Positions 24,495-33,694 of a stretch of 64,000 nucleotides of DNA are shown here, piece after piece. The DNA is from Pseudomonas oryzihabitans. Its GTDB lineage: Bacteria; Pseudomonadota; Gammaproteobacteria; Pseudomonadales; Pseudomonadaceae. How positions within the stretch are numbered: position 1 is the first letter of the stretch; every line of letters begins with the position of its first letter. The notes under the pieces are model-generated. The model was not told the origin of the DNA, did no database searches, and saw only the letters and a program-made list of their open reading frames with translations. The stretch is from positions 2,123,501 to 2,187,500 of the forward strand of contig NZ_CP013987.1 of assembly GCF_001518815.1 (NCBI RefSeq). Direction: 5' to 3'. Position numbers and translations under genes: made by a program.

Positions 24495-24818
24495 ATGGCC
24501 ACTATCCTGCAGGCGCTGTTCTGCGCTGGCATCTTCATCATGATCGGCTTCGTCTACCGGCCCGATCCTGACTCACGGTACCGCCTGGGCGTATCGGTGA
24601 TTGCCTTCGCGCTGTGCGCTGTCACCGGGATGCAGTTCATGAGCATCACCGCCCGCATCATCCTCGAACATCATCTGCCGGTAGTGTCCTGGTACAACAC
24701 GGCGTTCTATGGCCTAAGCCTGGCGCTGGTCGTCCAGGCCCGCGGCAACGTAGCTAAGATCTGGCCGGCGGGCTTCGAGCGTTGGGATGGCAGCGAGCGG
24801 CGGAGGGGCAGGGGATGA
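24495..24818 (+). CDS. Second holin-like membrane protein
   Basis: 107 residues (MATILQALFCAGIFIMIGFVY) with three hydrophobic segments (ALFCAGIFIMIGFV, VIAFALCAVTGMQF, AFYGLSLALVVQA) and a charged tail (GSERRRGRG). It starts 3 bases after the previous gene, so holin/antiholin or a two-part pinholin pair is likely. The endolysin lies 20 kb away near the other end of the late operon. Confidence 0.7.
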   Translation: MATILQALFCAGIFIMIGFVYRPDPDSRYRLGVSVIAFALCAVTGMQFMSITARIILEHHLPVVSWYNTAFYGLSLALVVQARGNVAKIWPAGFERWDGSERRRGRG

Positions 24819-25045
24819 ACCAGCAGCAGATCAAGCTGGCCCAGCAGCTGTTCTCCGAGCGCGACCGGCTGAAGAAGTTGCGCGACGATGCTGAGCGAAA
24901 AGGCGGCTTCTCTGTTGCCGTCAACGGCAGCTATCAGGATGACGAGATGGTGAATGTTGCGCGACGTCCAGTGCTTGATCTGATAAGCCAGCGGATTAAG
25001 CGTATCGAAGGCGACCTTCAGCAGCTGGGATGGGATGGAAAATGA
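24815..25045 (+). CDS. Small hypothetical phage protein
   Basis: 76 residues from ATG 24815 (MNQQQIKLAQQLFSERDRL), overlapping the preceding stop (ATGA). Helical and charged. No recognised family; conserved coupling to its neighbours supports it being real. Confidence 0.6.
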   Translation: MNQQQIKLAQQLFSERDRLKKLRDDAERKGGFSVAVNGSYQDDEMVNVARRPVLDLISQRIKRIEGDLQQLGWDGK

Positions 25046-25227
25046 CCGAGCACCAGGAGCTGATCGCAGCACTGGCACGCCAGACCCAGGCGATGCTGGA
25101 GCTGGCCGAGAGCAACAGGCTGTTGGCCGAGAGTAACCGCGAGATGGTCGACTACCTGGCCGACCAGCAGGACGACGGCGGCGAACGCGATGGCCCTCGC
25201 TTTGATTTGGCAGGGAAGCCCCTCTGA
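25042..25227 (+). CDS. Small hypothetical phage protein
   Basis: 61 residues from ATG 25042 (MTEHQELIAALARQTQAM). Its helical heptads (MLELAESNRLLAESNREMV) suggest a coiled coil. It overlaps the preceding gene by four bases and shares one base with the HNH gene. Confidence 0.6.
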   Translation: MTEHQELIAALARQTQAMLELAESNRLLAESNREMVDYLADQQDDGGERDGPRFDLAGKPL

Positions 25228-25592
25228 TGGCGCTGCGACCCAACAAGCCATGCCGCGCCCGCGGCTGCAACGCGCTGACCCGTAACGCTGGTGGCTACTG
25301 CGATGAGCACGCCGACCAGGCCAAGGCCTGGGCCAGCAGGCAAGGCTCTGGTCGTGGTGGTCGGCCCTGGCGACGGATGCGCGAGCAGGTGCTGAAGCGT
25401 GATGGCTACCTCTGCCAGTGCGAGGACTGCAAGCATCTGGGCCGTGTCAGGCCAGCGCACGAGGTCGACCACATCGTGGCCCTGGCCCAAGGCGGCAGCG
25501 ATATCCCGGACAACCTGGCGGCCATCAACCATGACTGCCATCGGGTCAAGACGCTGCGCGAGTCAGCAGCAGGCCGGCGGCCCAATCTGTAG
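25227..25592 (+). CDS. HNH endonuclease
   Basis: 121 residues. HNH core: EVDHIVALAQGG then DNLAAINHDCHRVK, with zinc-ligand cysteines (CQCEDCK) before it. In HK97-type phages an HNH protein encoded just before the terminase stimulates terminase cutting at cos, and this gene has that position. N-terminal CRARGCNALTRN...CDEH is a second likely metal site. Confidence 0.9.
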   Translation: MALRPNKPCRARGCNALTRNAGGYCDEHADQAKAWASRQGSGRGGRPWRRMREQVLKRDGYLCQCEDCKHLGRVRPAHEVDHIVALAQGGSDIPDNLAAINHDCHRVKTLRESAAGRRPNL

Positions 25593-25722
25593 CACGTCAC
25601 AGCCCCGATATAGGCTTGGCCTATGGGTGGGGGTTGGTCAAAAGTCCAGGGCTATAGGGTCGGACACCGTCCGCCCCGTCAATTTTTCACGCCCGCGAAA
25701 TTAAAAATTCAGGAGTAGCGCC
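25593..25722. other. Interval between HNH and terminase genes, candidate cos
   Basis: 130 bases without a gene. CGGACACCGTCCG (25661-25673) is a dyad, TAGGCTTGGCCTA lies around 25612, and AATTTTT / AAAAATT arms (25681-25687, 25703-25709) flank a GC core just before the terminase ribosome-binding site (CAGGAGTA). In HK97-like phages cos is usually here. The exact cut site cannot be read from the sequence. Confidence 0.4.
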
Positions 25723-26208
25723 ATGGGCGGCACAGCGGCGGTCGCTGGCCGAGGTCGCAAGCCCAAGCCCACGGCCAAGAAACAGCTCGCCGGCAACCCC
25801 GGCAAGCGGGCCTTGAACAAGGCCGAACCCCAGTTCTCCACGGTCACCAACGTCGATCCGCCCGAGTGGTTGAACGACCGAGCGGCTGACATGTGGAAGA
25901 TGATCATTCCCGAATTGCTTCGCGAGAACGTGCTGGCGCTCACCGACCTGCACAACGTCGAGGCCTTCTGCACGGCATATGGCAACTGGCGCCTGGCGCA
26001 GGAATCGATCAACACCCACGGCATCGTGGTGGAGGGCGCCCAGGGCGGGCCGATGAAGAACCCGGCCCTGACCGCCGCCAACGAAACGATGCGCCAGATG
26101 GTGACCTTCGGTTCACTGCTCGGGCTCGACCCGGCCAGCCGGACGCGCCTGATCGGCGGCAACAAACAGAAATCCACCAACGAGTTCGCTGCTCTCCTAG
26201 GTTCCTGA
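25723..26208 (+). CDS. terS: Terminase small subunit (P27 family)
   Basis: 161 residues. [21 protein letters not shown] at the N-terminus and the [23 protein letters not shown] helical region are the phage P27 small-terminase pattern. It recognises phage DNA for packaging. The stop overlaps the large-subunit start (TGATG). Confidence 0.9.
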   Translation: MGGTAAVAGRGRKPKPTAKKQLAGNPGKRALNKAEPQFSTVTNVDPPEWLNDRAADMWKMIIPELLRENVLALTDLHNVEAFCTAYGNWRLAQESINTHGIVVEGAQGGPMKNPALTAANETMRQMVTFGSLLGLDPASRTRLIGGNKQKSTNEFAALLGS

Positions 26209-27929
26209 TGGCCAAGACCCCCACGCCCAACGTCGACAAGGCGATGGCGTGGGCGCGGTCCGTCCTGAAGGGCAGGGTGCCGGCGTGCCGGTTCATCCAT
26301 CTGGCGATCCAGCGGCACTTCGAAGACGTGGCCGAGAGCCGGGGCAAGGGCTTTCCCTACAAATTCGACGCTGCCCAGGCGGAGAAGAAGCTGCGCCTGG
26401 TGCAGCTGATGCCGCACACCAAGGGCGAGTGGGCGTTCAAGCGCCAGCTCATCACCCTGGAGCCCTGGCAGCTCTTCGGCATGGCCTGCACCTTCGGCTG
26501 GCTGCGCAAGAAAGACGGCTACCGGCGCTTCCGCGAGAGCTACTGGGAGGTGCCGCGCAAGAATGGCAAGTCGGTGATCGCCGCCGGCGTCGGCATCAGC
26601 ATGTTCGTCGCCGACAACGAGTTCGGCGCCGAGGTGTACAGCGGTGCCACCACCGAGAAGCAGGCCTGGGAGGTCTTCCGCCCGGCCAGGCTGATGGTGA
26701 AGCGGACGCCGATGTTGATCGAGGCGGCGGGGATCGAGGTGAACGCCTCGAACATGAACGTACCAGCCCAGGGTTCGCGCTTCGAACCCCTAATCGGCAA
26801 CCCCGGCGACGGCGCTTCGCCCAGCTGCGCGATCATTGACGAATTTCACGAGCACGACAGCTCGGCCCAGTACGACACCATGCTGACCGGCATGGGCGCC
26901 CGCCGGCAGCCGCTGATGTTCATCATCACCACGGCCGGCGCCAACATCGAGGGCCCGTGCTACGACAAGCGCCGCCAGTCCATCGAGATGCTAGAAGGCT
27001 CGGTGCCCGATCCGGAGTTGTTCGCCTGGATCTGGACCCTGGACGAAGGCGACGACTGGACCGACCCGAAGAACCTGGCCAAGGCCAACCCCTGCATGGG
27101 TGTTTCGGTCTATCAGGAGTACCTGGAAAGCCAGCTGGCCCGGGCGATCCGCTCGGCGCGCTTCACCAACACCTTCAAGACGAAGCACCTGAACCTCTGG
27201 GTCAGCGCGAAAGCGGGCTTCTTCAACGTCGAGAACTGGAAGGCCTGCGAGGACAGGAGCCTGACCCTGGAGCAGTTCGAGGGGCAGGAGTGCATCCTGG
27301 GCTTCGACCTGGCGCGCAAGCTGGACATGAACTCCATGGCCCGGCTGTTCTGGCGCGTCATCGACGGCCGCATCCACTACTACAGCGTCGCCCCGGGCTT
27401 CTGGGTGCCGGAAGACACGGCGTTCAACGACGACAACCGGCGGATGGCCGAACGCTTCCAGGCCTGGATCAACACCGGGCATCTACAGGTCACCCCAGGC
27501 GCCGAGATCGACTATCGGGAGATCCTCGAGGAAGCCAAGGAGGCCAACCTGGCTGCCCCGGTGCTGGAGTGCCCGATTGACCCGCATGGCGCGACGAACC
27601 TGAGCCACCAGCTTGATGACGAGGGCCTGACCCCGGTCACCATCGTCCAGAACTACACCCACATGTCGGACCCGATGAAGGAACTGGAAGCCGCTATCGA
27701 GTCCGGCCGCTTCCATCACGACGGCAACCCGATCATGACCTGGTGTATCGCCAACGTGATCGGCAAGACGGTGCCTGGAAACGACGACATCGTCCGGCCG
27801 ATAAAGCAGGGCAACGACAACAAGATCGACGGCGCCGTGGCGCTGATCATGGCGGTGGGGCGCGCAATGCCGGCAGCGGCCGAGCCCCGCAGCATCGATT
27901 CCTTCCTGGACAATATCCTGAGCGCGTAA
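26208..27929 (+). CDS. terL: Terminase large subunit
   Basis: 573 residues from ATG 26208 ([15 protein letters not shown]); the frame is open from 25893, but that region overlaps terS. ATPase half: deviant Walker A in [13 protein letters not shown] and Walker [11 protein letters not shown], with the ITTAG coupling motif. Nuclease half: [20 protein letters not shown] and [11 protein letters not shown] carry the RNase H-fold acidic residues. It is the motor that cuts and packages DNA into the prohead. Full length. Confidence 0.95.
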   Translation: MAKTPTPNVDKAMAWARSVLKGRVPACRFIHLAIQRHFEDVAESRGKGFPYKFDAAQAEKKLRLVQLMPHTKGEWAFKRQLITLEPWQLFGMACTFGWLRKKDGYRRFRESYWEVPRKNGKSVIAAGVGISMFVADNEFGAEVYSGATTEKQAWEVFRPARLMVKRTPMLIEAAGIEVNASNMNVPAQGSRFEPLIGNPGDGASPSCAIIDEFHEHDSSAQYDTMLTGMGARRQPLMFIITTAGANIEGPCYDKRRQSIEMLEGSVPDPELFAWIWTLDEGDDWTDPKNLAKANPCMGVSVYQEYLESQLARAIRSARFTNTFKTKHLNLWVSAKAGFFNVENWKACEDRSLTLEQFEGQECILGFDLARKLDMNSMARLFWRVIDGRIHYYSVAPGFWVPEDTAFNDDNRRMAERFQAWINTGHLQVTPGAEIDYREILEEAKEANLAAPVLECPIDPHGATNLSHQLDDEGLTPVTIVQNYTHMSDPMKELEAAIESGRFHHDGNPIMTWCIANVIGKTVPGNDDIVRPIKQGNDNKIDGAVALIMAVGRAMPAAAEPRSIDSFLDNILSA

Positions 27930-29194
27930 TGGCAGACACCGACTACAGCATCGACCTGCGAACCCGCAGCCCCTTCTGGGCGCGCATGGCGAGCTTCTTC
28001 GTCGGTGGGCGCCTGGTTTCGCCGGAAAAAGGCTCCGTGACAGGTCCCATCTCCGCGTCTGGAGTGGTGGGCGACTCGGTGGTGAGCGACGAGCGCACCC
28101 TGCAGATCAGCACCGTCTACGCCTGCGTCCGGCTGATTTCCAGCGTGACCGCCGGCCTGCCGCTGGATGTCTTCGAGACCAAGGGCGATGACCGCCACAA
28201 GGTCGGCCTGGACCAGCCGCTGGCGCGCCTGCTGCGCTATAGCCCGAACAGCTTCATGACCGCCGTCGAGTTTCGCGAGGCGATGACCATGCAGCTGTGC
28301 TTCTACGGCAACGCCTATGCCCTGGTCGAGCGCAACGGCGCCGGCGACGTCATCTCCCTGCTGCCGCTACTGTCGGCCAACATGGACGTGCGGCTGGAGG
28401 GCAAGAAGGTCGTCTACCGCTACCGCCGAGATAGCGAGTACGCCAACTTCAGCCAGCGCGAAATCTTCCACCTGAAGGGTTTCGGCTTCAACGGCCTGGT
28501 GGGGCTGTCGCCGATCGCCTTCGCGGCCCGCGCCGCCGGCGTGGCGGTCTCGATGGAAGACCAGCAGCGCGACTTCTACGGGAACGGCGCCAAGTCCCCG
28601 CAGCTGCTGATGACCCCGGACGTGCTGAAAAAGCAGCAGCGCGACCAGCTGGAGGAGAACTTCAAGGAGATCGCCGGCGGCCCGGTCAAGAAGCGGCTCT
28701 GGATCCTAGAGGCAGGCTTCACCACCCAGGCCATCGGGGTGACACCGCAGGACGCCGAGACCATGGCGGCCCGGAAATTCCAAGTCAGCGAGCTGGCGCG
28801 CTTCTTCGGCGTGCCGCCCCACCTGGTGGGTGACGTAGAGAAATCGACGAGCTGGGGATCCGGCATCGAGCAGCAGAACCTTGGCTTCCTGCAATACACC
28901 CTGTCGCCGTACCTGGTGCGCTGGGAGCAGGCGATCTGGCGCTGGCTGGTGAAGCCCGCTGACATCAGCCGTTTCCATGCCGAGCACAACCTGGAAGGCC
29001 TGCTGCGGGGCGATTCGACGGCCCGGGCCCAATTCCTCACCCAGCTGGTGAATAGCGGCCTGCTGACCATCAACGAGGGTCGGCGCCTCGACAACCGGCC
29101 GCCACTGCCTGGAGGCGACGTCGCCACCCGGCAATCGCAGAACGTGCCGATCACCCAACTTGGCCAACCAAACCCCGCCCCGAGCGGGGTTTGA
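27929..29194 (+). CDS. Phage portal protein (HK97 family)
   Basis: 421 residues from ATG 27929 ([16 protein letters not shown]), whose A overlaps the terL stop. Typical portal core: TVYACVRLISSVTAGLPLDV, GNAYALVERN, FGVPPHLVGDVEKSTSWGSGIEQQ. Forms the dodecameric DNA entry ring of the capsid. Its stop lies within the hairpin at 29170-29192. Confidence 0.95.
   Translation: MADTDYSIDLRTRSPFWARMASFFVGGRLVSPEKGSVTGPISASGVVGDSVVSDERTLQISTVYACVRLISSVTAGLPLDVFETKGDDRHKVGLDQPLARLLRYSPNSFMTAVEFREAMTMQLCFYGNAYALVERNGAGDVISLLPLLSANMDVRLEGKKVVYRYRRDSEYANFSQREIFHLKGFGFNGLVGLSPIAFAARAAGVAVSMEDQQRDFYGNGAKSPQLLMTPDVLKKQQRDQLEENFKEIAGGPVKKRLWILEAGFTTQAIGVTPQDAETMAARKFQVSELARFFGVPPHLVGDVEKSTSWGSGIEQQNLGFLQYTLSPYLVRWEQAIWRWLVKPADISRFHAEHNLEGLLRGDSTARAQFLTQLVNSGLLTINEGRRLDNRPPLPGGDVATRQSQNVPITQLGQPNPAPSGV
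29170..29192 (+). terminator. Hairpin at end of portal gene
   Basis: AAACCCCGC (29170-29178) / GCGGGGTTT (29184-29192), loop CCCGA, with a weak T tail (TTTGATCTATC). It may tune transcription or RNA processing between portal and protease. Confidence 0.5.
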
Positions 29195-29211
29195 TCTATC
29201 TGGAGGCTGCA

Positions 29212-29874
29212 ATGCCCAACATCTGCAAGACCCTGGACTTCGAACTGGCCGGGGTGAAGTTCGCCGGCAATGGCGCCCAGGGCATCTTCGAAGGCTATGC
29301 CAGCGTCTTCGGCGTGACCGACAGCGATGGCGACGTGATCCAGCCGGGTGCATTCGCCAACGCGCTGAAGTCCCAGACCCGCTCGGTGGCCATGTTCTTC
29401 AACCACCGCCGCCACGAGATCCCGGTAGGGAAGTGGCTGCACCTGGAGGAGGACAGCAAGGGCCTGCTGGCCCGTGGCGAGCTGACGCCGGGTAACCCCC
29501 AATCCGAGGCCCTGAAGGCCGCCATGCAGCACGGCACCGTGGCGGGCATGTCGGTCGGCTTCCTGGCCGCCAAGGGCGACTTCGAGCCCATCGCCACCGG
29601 CATGTCGTTCAAGAACGTCTCCCGGCTGAGCGAAATCAGCATCTGCACCATGCCGGCCAACGAGCACGCCACCGTGGCCTCGCTCAAGAGCATGGATGGC
29701 ATCGAAAGCATTCGCGACGCGGAGCACTGGCTGCGAGATGCAGCTGGCCTCTCCAAATCCGAGGCGCAGGCGTTCATCGCCCGCATCAAGTCCGCAGTTC
29801 GGAGCGAGTCCGAAGGCGGCGACGAAATCGCCGCGCTCTTGCAGCGCATTCAAACCTTCCCCTCCGTGAACTGA
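29212..29874 (+). CDS. HK97-type prohead protease
   Basis: 220 residues from ATG 29212 (MPNICKTLDFEL), preceded by CTGGAGG. Serine protease of the prohead (U35) family: the likely catalytic histidine is in FNHRRHEIPVG and the serine in VAGMSVGFLA. It processes the capsid delta domain during head maturation. The C-terminal part (AEHWLRDAAGLSKSEAQAF) is the usual helical tail. Confidence 0.93.
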   Translation: MPNICKTLDFELAGVKFAGNGAQGIFEGYASVFGVTDSDGDVIQPGAFANALKSQTRSVAMFFNHRRHEIPVGKWLHLEEDSKGLLARGELTPGNPQSEALKAAMQHGTVAGMSVGFLAAKGDFEPIATGMSFKNVSRLSEISICTMPANEHATVASLKSMDGIESIRDAEHWLRDAAGLSKSEAQAFIARIKSAVRSESEGGDEIAALLQRIQTFPSVN

Positions 29875-29884
29875 GGAACCCCCC

Positions 29885-31051
29885 ATGTCCGATTTGGCAG
29901 TCATCCAAAAGGCGATCGAGACCGCGCAGACCCGCATGCAGGAGCTGTTCGACGCCCAGAAAACCGAAATCCAGGCCACCGGCGCTGTCAGCAAGCAGCT
30001 GCAGGGCGACCTGACCACCGTCCAGGAAGAGCTCAAGTCGGCAGGCACCCGCCTGTTCGATCTGGAGCAGAAGCTGGCGGGCAACAAGATCGATGATCCG
30101 TCCACCCAGAAGTCCTTCGCCGAGCGCACCGCCGCCGACATCATGAAGGGCTGGGACGGCCGCTCCTCGAAGGTAGACGTGAAGTCCTTCGACAAGGCGT
30201 TGGGCAGCACCGCCGCCTCGGCGGGCACCCTAGTCGAGCCCCAGCGCAATGCCGGCATCCTGATGCCGGGCCTGCGTCGTCTCACCATTCGCGATCTGCT
30301 GGCCCAGGGCCGCATCAGCTCCAACTCCCTGGAGTACGTGCGCGAGAACGTCTTCACCAACTCGGCGGCGATTGCGCCGGAAGGCACCCTCAAGCCCGAG
30401 TCGCAGCTGACCTTCACCAAAGAGTCGGCAAACGTGAAGACCATCGCCCACTGGATCCAGGCTTCGCGCCAGATCATGGAAGATGCGCCGATGCTCGAGT
30501 CCTACGTCAACAACCGTCTGCTGTACGGCCTGGCGCTGAATGAAGAGGTGCAACTGCTCAACGGCGACGGTACCGGTGACAACCTGGTCGGTATCAACAA
30601 GGTGGCAACCGCCTACGACACCGGCCTGAACGCCACCGGCGACACCCGCGCCGACATGATCGCTCACGCGATCTTCCAGGTGACCGAGTCCGAGTTCGAG
30701 GCCTCCGGCATCATCCTCAACCCGCGCGACTGGCATGCCATCTCGCTGCTCAAGGACGCCGAAGGCCGCTACATCTTCGGTGGCCCGGCAGCGTTCGCCG
30801 CCCGCGTGATGTGGGGCCTGCCGGTCGTGGCCACCAAGGCCCAGGCCCAGGGCACCTTCACCGTCGGTGCCTTCGACCTGGCCTCCCAGGTCTGGGACCG
30901 CATGGACGCCACCGTCGAGGTCAGCCGCGAGGACCGCGACAACTTCGTCAAGAACATGCTGACCATCCTCTGCGAAGAGCGCCTGGCGCTGGCCCACTAC
31001 CGGCCGACCGCCGAGATCAAGGGCACCTTCGCGGCTCCGGCTGCCAGCTGA
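29885..31051 (+). CDS. Major capsid protein (HK97 gp5 family)
   Basis: 388 residues. Residues 1-~100 are a helical delta/scaffolding region (MQELFDAQKTEIQATGAVSK...), to be removed by the protease upstream. The mature part has the HK97-fold signatures AGTLVEPQRNAGILMPGLRRLTIRDLLAQGRI, AIAPEGTLKPESQLTF and YGLALNEEVQLLNGDGTG. An RNA hairpin with a GCAA loop follows the stop. Confidence 0.95.
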   Translation: MSDLAVIQKAIETAQTRMQELFDAQKTEIQATGAVSKQLQGDLTTVQEELKSAGTRLFDLEQKLAGNKIDDPSTQKSFAERTAADIMKGWDGRSSKVDVKSFDKALGSTAASAGTLVEPQRNAGILMPGLRRLTIRDLLAQGRISSNSLEYVRENVFTNSAAIAPEGTLKPESQLTFTKESANVKTIAHWIQASRQIMEDAPMLESYVNNRLLYGLALNEEVQLLNGDGTGDNLVGINKVATAYDTGLNATGDTRADMIAHAIFQVTESEFEASGIILNPRDWHAISLLKDAEGRYIFGGPAAFAARVMWGLPVVATKAQAQGTFTVGAFDLASQVWDRMDATVEVSREDRDNFVKNMLTILCEERLALAHYRPTAEIKGTFAAPAAS

Positions 31052-31062
31052 TCACACGAGGC

Positions 31063-31080
31063 GGGGCAGGCAACTGCCCC
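31063..31080 (+). other. Hairpin after capsid gene
   Basis: GGGGCAG (31063-31069) / CTGCCCC (31074-31080) closed by a GCAA tetraloop and without a T run. More likely an mRNA stabiliser or processing signal for the highly expressed capsid message than a terminator. Confidence 0.55.
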
Positions 31081-31089
31081 GGTACCGCC

Positions 31090-31284
31090 ATGAAGACGAT
31101 TCGCGCTCTGCGTCAGTTCTCCCACTACCACGCTGGCAACTTCGACCAGGGCGAGACCCGCCCGGTAGACGACTATGTCGCCGATGCCCTGGTGGGCATG
31201 GAGCTGGCCGAGGAAGTCAGCACCGAGGGCAAGCCCGAGGTGAAGACCAAGCCGGCCACCCGGAAGAAGGACGACCCGCAATGA
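31090..31284 (+). CDS. Small head protein, unknown
   Basis: 64 residues from ATG 31090 (MKTIRALRQFSHYHAGNF). Lysine/proline-rich C-terminus (KTKPATRKKDDPQ). Small proteins between capsid and head-tail connector are common in D3-like phages. It overlaps the next gene by four bases. Confidence 0.65.
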   Translation: MKTIRALRQFSHYHAGNFDQGETRPVDDYVADALVGMELAEEVSTEGKPEVKTKPATRKKDDPQ

Positions 31285-31631
31285 GCATCCAGCCCACGGA
31301 CCTTGTGTCGATCGAGCGGATGCGCGAGCACCTGGTCATCGACAGCGATGACGACAGCGAGGACTCCCTGATCCTGCTGTACGCATCGGCGGCCTTGGGC
31401 TGGTGCCTGTGGTTCTGTGATGAACCGGCCTGGACCGTGCCCGCTCAGGTGCCGGCCCAGGTCGCTATCGCCATGCTGCTAGTGCTCACCGACTTCTATG
31501 AGCACCGGTCCAGCCAGGCAGAGATTCAGCTCTACGAGAACAAGGCGGCCAAGGCCATGCTCTTTAGCTGCCGTAATTGGTACGGCGGCCCGCTGCCGGT
31601 GGAGGGTAGCAATGGAACCGGGACGGCTTAG
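31281..31631 (+). CDS. Head-tail connector protein (gp6-like)
   Basis: 116 residues. VSIERMREHLVIDSDDDSEDSLILLYASAALGW is the phage gp6-type head-tail connector/QLRG-family pattern. Adds to the portal ring during head completion. It overlaps the head-closure gene by 20 bases. Confidence 0.88.
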   Translation: MSIQPTDLVSIERMREHLVIDSDDDSEDSLILLYASAALGWCLWFCDEPAWTVPAQVPAQVAIAMLLVLTDFYEHRSSQAEIQLYENKAAKAMLFSCRNWYGGPLPVEGSNGTGTA

Positions 31632-31950
31632 GCATCGCATCAACCTGCAGAAGCCGGGCAGGGTGCAGGACCCTGATACCGGGGAGATGATCACCGGCTG
31701 GACGAACCTGACGGCCAAGCCGATCCGGGGCTCCGTCGAACCGGTGAGCGGCCGCGAATTTATCGCCGGCCAGGCCACCCAGAACGAGGTGACGACCCGG
31801 ATCGTCATCCGGTACCGCGCCGGCGTCACCGCTGCCATGCGCGCTGTGCACCGCGGCGTCACCTACAACATCGAGGCCGTCCTACCGGACAAGAAATCCG
31901 GGCGGGAGTACCTCACCCTGATGGTTTCCGGCGGACTCGACGAGGGCTGA
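31612..31950 (+). CDS. Phage head closure protein
   Basis: 112 residues from ATG 31612 (MEPGRLRHRINLQKPG). The start RLRHRI-x-LQ, then GRVQDPDTGEMITGW and YRAGVTAAMRAVHRGVTYNIEAVLPDKKSGREYLTL, is the SPP1 gp16-like head-tail adaptor family. Seals the head before tail joining. Confidence 0.9.
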   Translation: MEPGRLRHRINLQKPGRVQDPDTGEMITGWTNLTAKPIRGSVEPVSGREFIAGQATQNEVTTRIVIRYRAGVTAAMRAVHRGVTYNIEAVLPDKKSGREYLTLMVSGGLDEG

Positions 31951-31952
31951 CC

Positions 31953-32387
31953 ATGATCACCTTCACCCTCAAGGGCGTGGACGATGCCATCGAACGCCTG
32001 ACCCAGCTGCCGGATAAGGTCCAGCGCTCTTCGGTGCGCCGGGCAGCGCGGGCGGCGATGAAGATCGTCCGTGACGAGGCGGTCGACCGGGCAAACCAGC
32101 AGGATGACCCGGAAACGCCGATGAACATCGCCGACTTCATCGTGATCCGCGAGGGCACGATCAAGGGGCGGCGCGAGGGTGGCATCGTCATGCGCGTCGG
32201 CGTCATGGGCGGCGCCCGCTACGACAAGAAATCACCGAACCCGACCTACTGGCGCTTCGTCGAGCTGGGTACCGAGCGCTCCAGGGCCCGGCCATTCATG
32301 CGGCCGGCTCTGGATAACAATGTGCCGGACGTCATCCAGACCTTCATCGACGTGCTCGACGACGAGCTGAACAAGGAGCTGGTCTGA
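31953..32387 (+). CDS. HK97 gp10-family tail-neck protein
   Basis: 144 residues. VRRAARAAMKIVRDEAVDRA and YWRFVELGTERSRARPFMRPAL are the signature blocks of the HK97 gp10 family. Its stop overlaps the next start by one base. Confidence 0.9.
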   Translation: MITFTLKGVDDAIERLTQLPDKVQRSSVRRAARAAMKIVRDEAVDRANQQDDPETPMNIADFIVIREGTIKGRREGGIVMRVGVMGGARYDKKSPNPTYWRFVELGTERSRARPFMRPALDNNVPDVIQTFIDVLDDELNKELV

Positions 32388-32752
32388 TGTTTCCCCCTCT
32401 GTTCAAGGCTGCGGCGGCATCCGCCGAGGTGAAGGCGCTGCTGGGCAGTGATCCTGTTCGGGTCTATCCCTTCGGCGAGGCCGAGGAAGGCACCGCGCTG
32501 CCGTATGCCGCCTGGCAGGTCATCAGCGGCAGCCCCGAGAACTACCTGTCCGGCAGGCCGGACGTGGATGGATTCCGAACCCAGGTGGACGTCTACGGCA
32601 CCACCGCGGCCAGTACCCGGGCCGCTGCTACCGCTCTGCGCGCCGCGCTGGAAGGTGTGGCCTACCTGGTGGCCTACAACGGCGAGAACCGCGACCGCGA
32701 CACCAAGAATTACCGGGTCAGCTTCGACATCGAGTGGACTGTGCTCCGCTGA
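32387..32752 (+). CDS. Tail completion/terminator protein (DUF3168)
   Basis: 121 residues. VKALLGSDPVRVYPFGEAEEGTALPYAAWQVISG with the internal VDVYGTTAASTRAAATALR helix is the DUF3168 pattern. Caps the tail tube at the head-proximal end. Full length, followed by a terminator-like hairpin. Confidence 0.88.
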   Translation: MFPPLFKAAAASAEVKALLGSDPVRVYPFGEAEEGTALPYAAWQVISGSPENYLSGRPDVDGFRTQVDVYGTTAASTRAAATALRAALEGVAYLVAYNGENRDRDTKNYRVSFDIEWTVLR

Positions 32753-32773
32753 CCTTTCACCGACTACCCCTCG

Positions 32774-32794
32774 ACCCGCTCCGGCGGGTTTTTT
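32774..32794 (+). terminator. Terminator before tail tube gene
   Basis: ACCCGC / GCGGGT stem with loop TCCG and six T residues (32789-32794). Late transcripts must read through it, which fits Q-type antitermination. Confidence 0.75.
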
Positions 32795-32815
32795 CATGCC
32801 CGCAGGAGACGCTCC

Positions 32816-33310
32816 ATGTCCATCAAGACCCAAGGAACCCAGGTCTATGTCCTGGTCCCGCCCGCCAGCGGCACCGGTGCCAACACCGTGCTGGAGATCG
32901 AAGGCCTGACCGCCTTCAACCCCGGTGGCTCGCCGGCCGATCAAATCGACACCACCACGCTCAAAGACAAGGCCCGGACCTTCATGAAGGGGTTGCGCAC
33001 CCCGGGCAGTGCCACCGGCACCGTCCAGGCTGATCCGACCAAGGCCAGCCACGTCCGCCTGGCGCAGCTCGCCGCCGATGATAGCGACGCCAATCTGAAG
33101 TTCGCGGTGGGCTTCTCGGATGGCACTGTCCCGCCGACCGTCGCCAGCGGTGGCAGCGACTTCACCCTGCCGCCCGCCCGTACCTGGTTCACCTTCGACG
33201 GCTACGTCTCCGACTTCCCGTTCGATTTCGCCACCAACACCGTCGTGAGCACCGCTCTGACCATCCAGCGCTCCGGCCCCGGCGCCTGGACGCCCAAGAG
33301 CGCCAGCTAA
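32816..33310 (+). CDS. Phage tail tube protein
   Basis: 164 residues ([19 protein letters not shown]). The [30 protein letters not shown] block is the gpV/major-tail-protein signature, followed by the beta-rich C-terminal part ([19 protein letters not shown]). It polymerises around the tape measure. Confidence 0.9.
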   Translation: MSIKTQGTQVYVLVPPASGTGANTVLEIEGLTAFNPGGSPADQIDTTTLKDKARTFMKGLRTPGSATGTVQADPTKASHVRLAQLAADDSDANLKFAVGFSDGTVPPTVASGGSDFTLPPARTWFTFDGYVSDFPFDFATNTVVSTALTIQRSGPGAWTPKSAS

Positions 33311-33319
33311 GGAATTGCC

Positions 33320-33694
33320 ATGAAGCTGAAAGACCTGAAAGCCGCCGGCGCCTTTGTCGAAGCAGCGCCGGTGAAGAAGACCATCCAGTGGGACCGCGGA
33401 CAGCTGGATGAAGAGAAAAAGCCGGTGATCGACGAGTTCACCGTGCTGGTGAAGCGTCAGTCATTCGGCGTGATCGAGAAGCTCTACGCGCCGGCCGAGG
33501 GTGAGGACGAGGCCGCTGTGGCCAAGCGCAGCCGCAACGCCAAGCTGATCAGCGAGTGCGTTCTGCTGGGTGAGCAGGGCGACGAGCAGATCCCTTACGA
33601 GGACGCGCTGAACCTCGAACCCAACCTGGCCTTCGCGCTGCTCAATGCGGTGCACGAGGTCAACGGCATCGGGAAGGGCGCCGCAAAAAACTGA
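33320..33694 (+). CDS. Tail assembly chaperone, short form (gpG-like)
   Basis: 124 residues (MKLKDLKAAGAFVEAAP), ending at a TGA directly behind a slippery A-AAA-AAC. The acidic helical body and the place between tail tube and tape measure match lambda gpG. The short form is made by normal termination. Confidence 0.85.
   Translation: MKLKDLKAAGAFVEAAPVKKTIQWDRGQLDEEKKPVIDEFTVLVKRQSFGVIEKLYAPAEGEDEAAVAKRSRNAKLISECVLLGEQGDEQIPYEDALNLEPNLAFALLNAVHEVNGIGKGAAKN
33685..33691 (+). promoter_or_regulatory. Programmed -1 ribosomal frameshift site
   Basis: AAAAAAC is in phase as A-AAA-AAC with the chaperone codons (GCA AAA AAC), and the TGA stop comes next. A one-base backward slip enters the downstream frame at 33691 without meeting a stop until 34002. 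Confidence 0.85.

Noticed and set aside
25893..26207. Upstream extension of the terminase large subunit frame
   Set aside because: Lies entirely over the small-subunit gene; the ATG at 26208 begins the conserved region and is coupled to the terS stop.
28576..30477. 633-codon minus-strand open frame across portal, protease and capsid genes
   Set aside because: Antisense to three firmly identified head genes; a by-product of high-GC codon use, with no domain signatures or ribosome-binding site.
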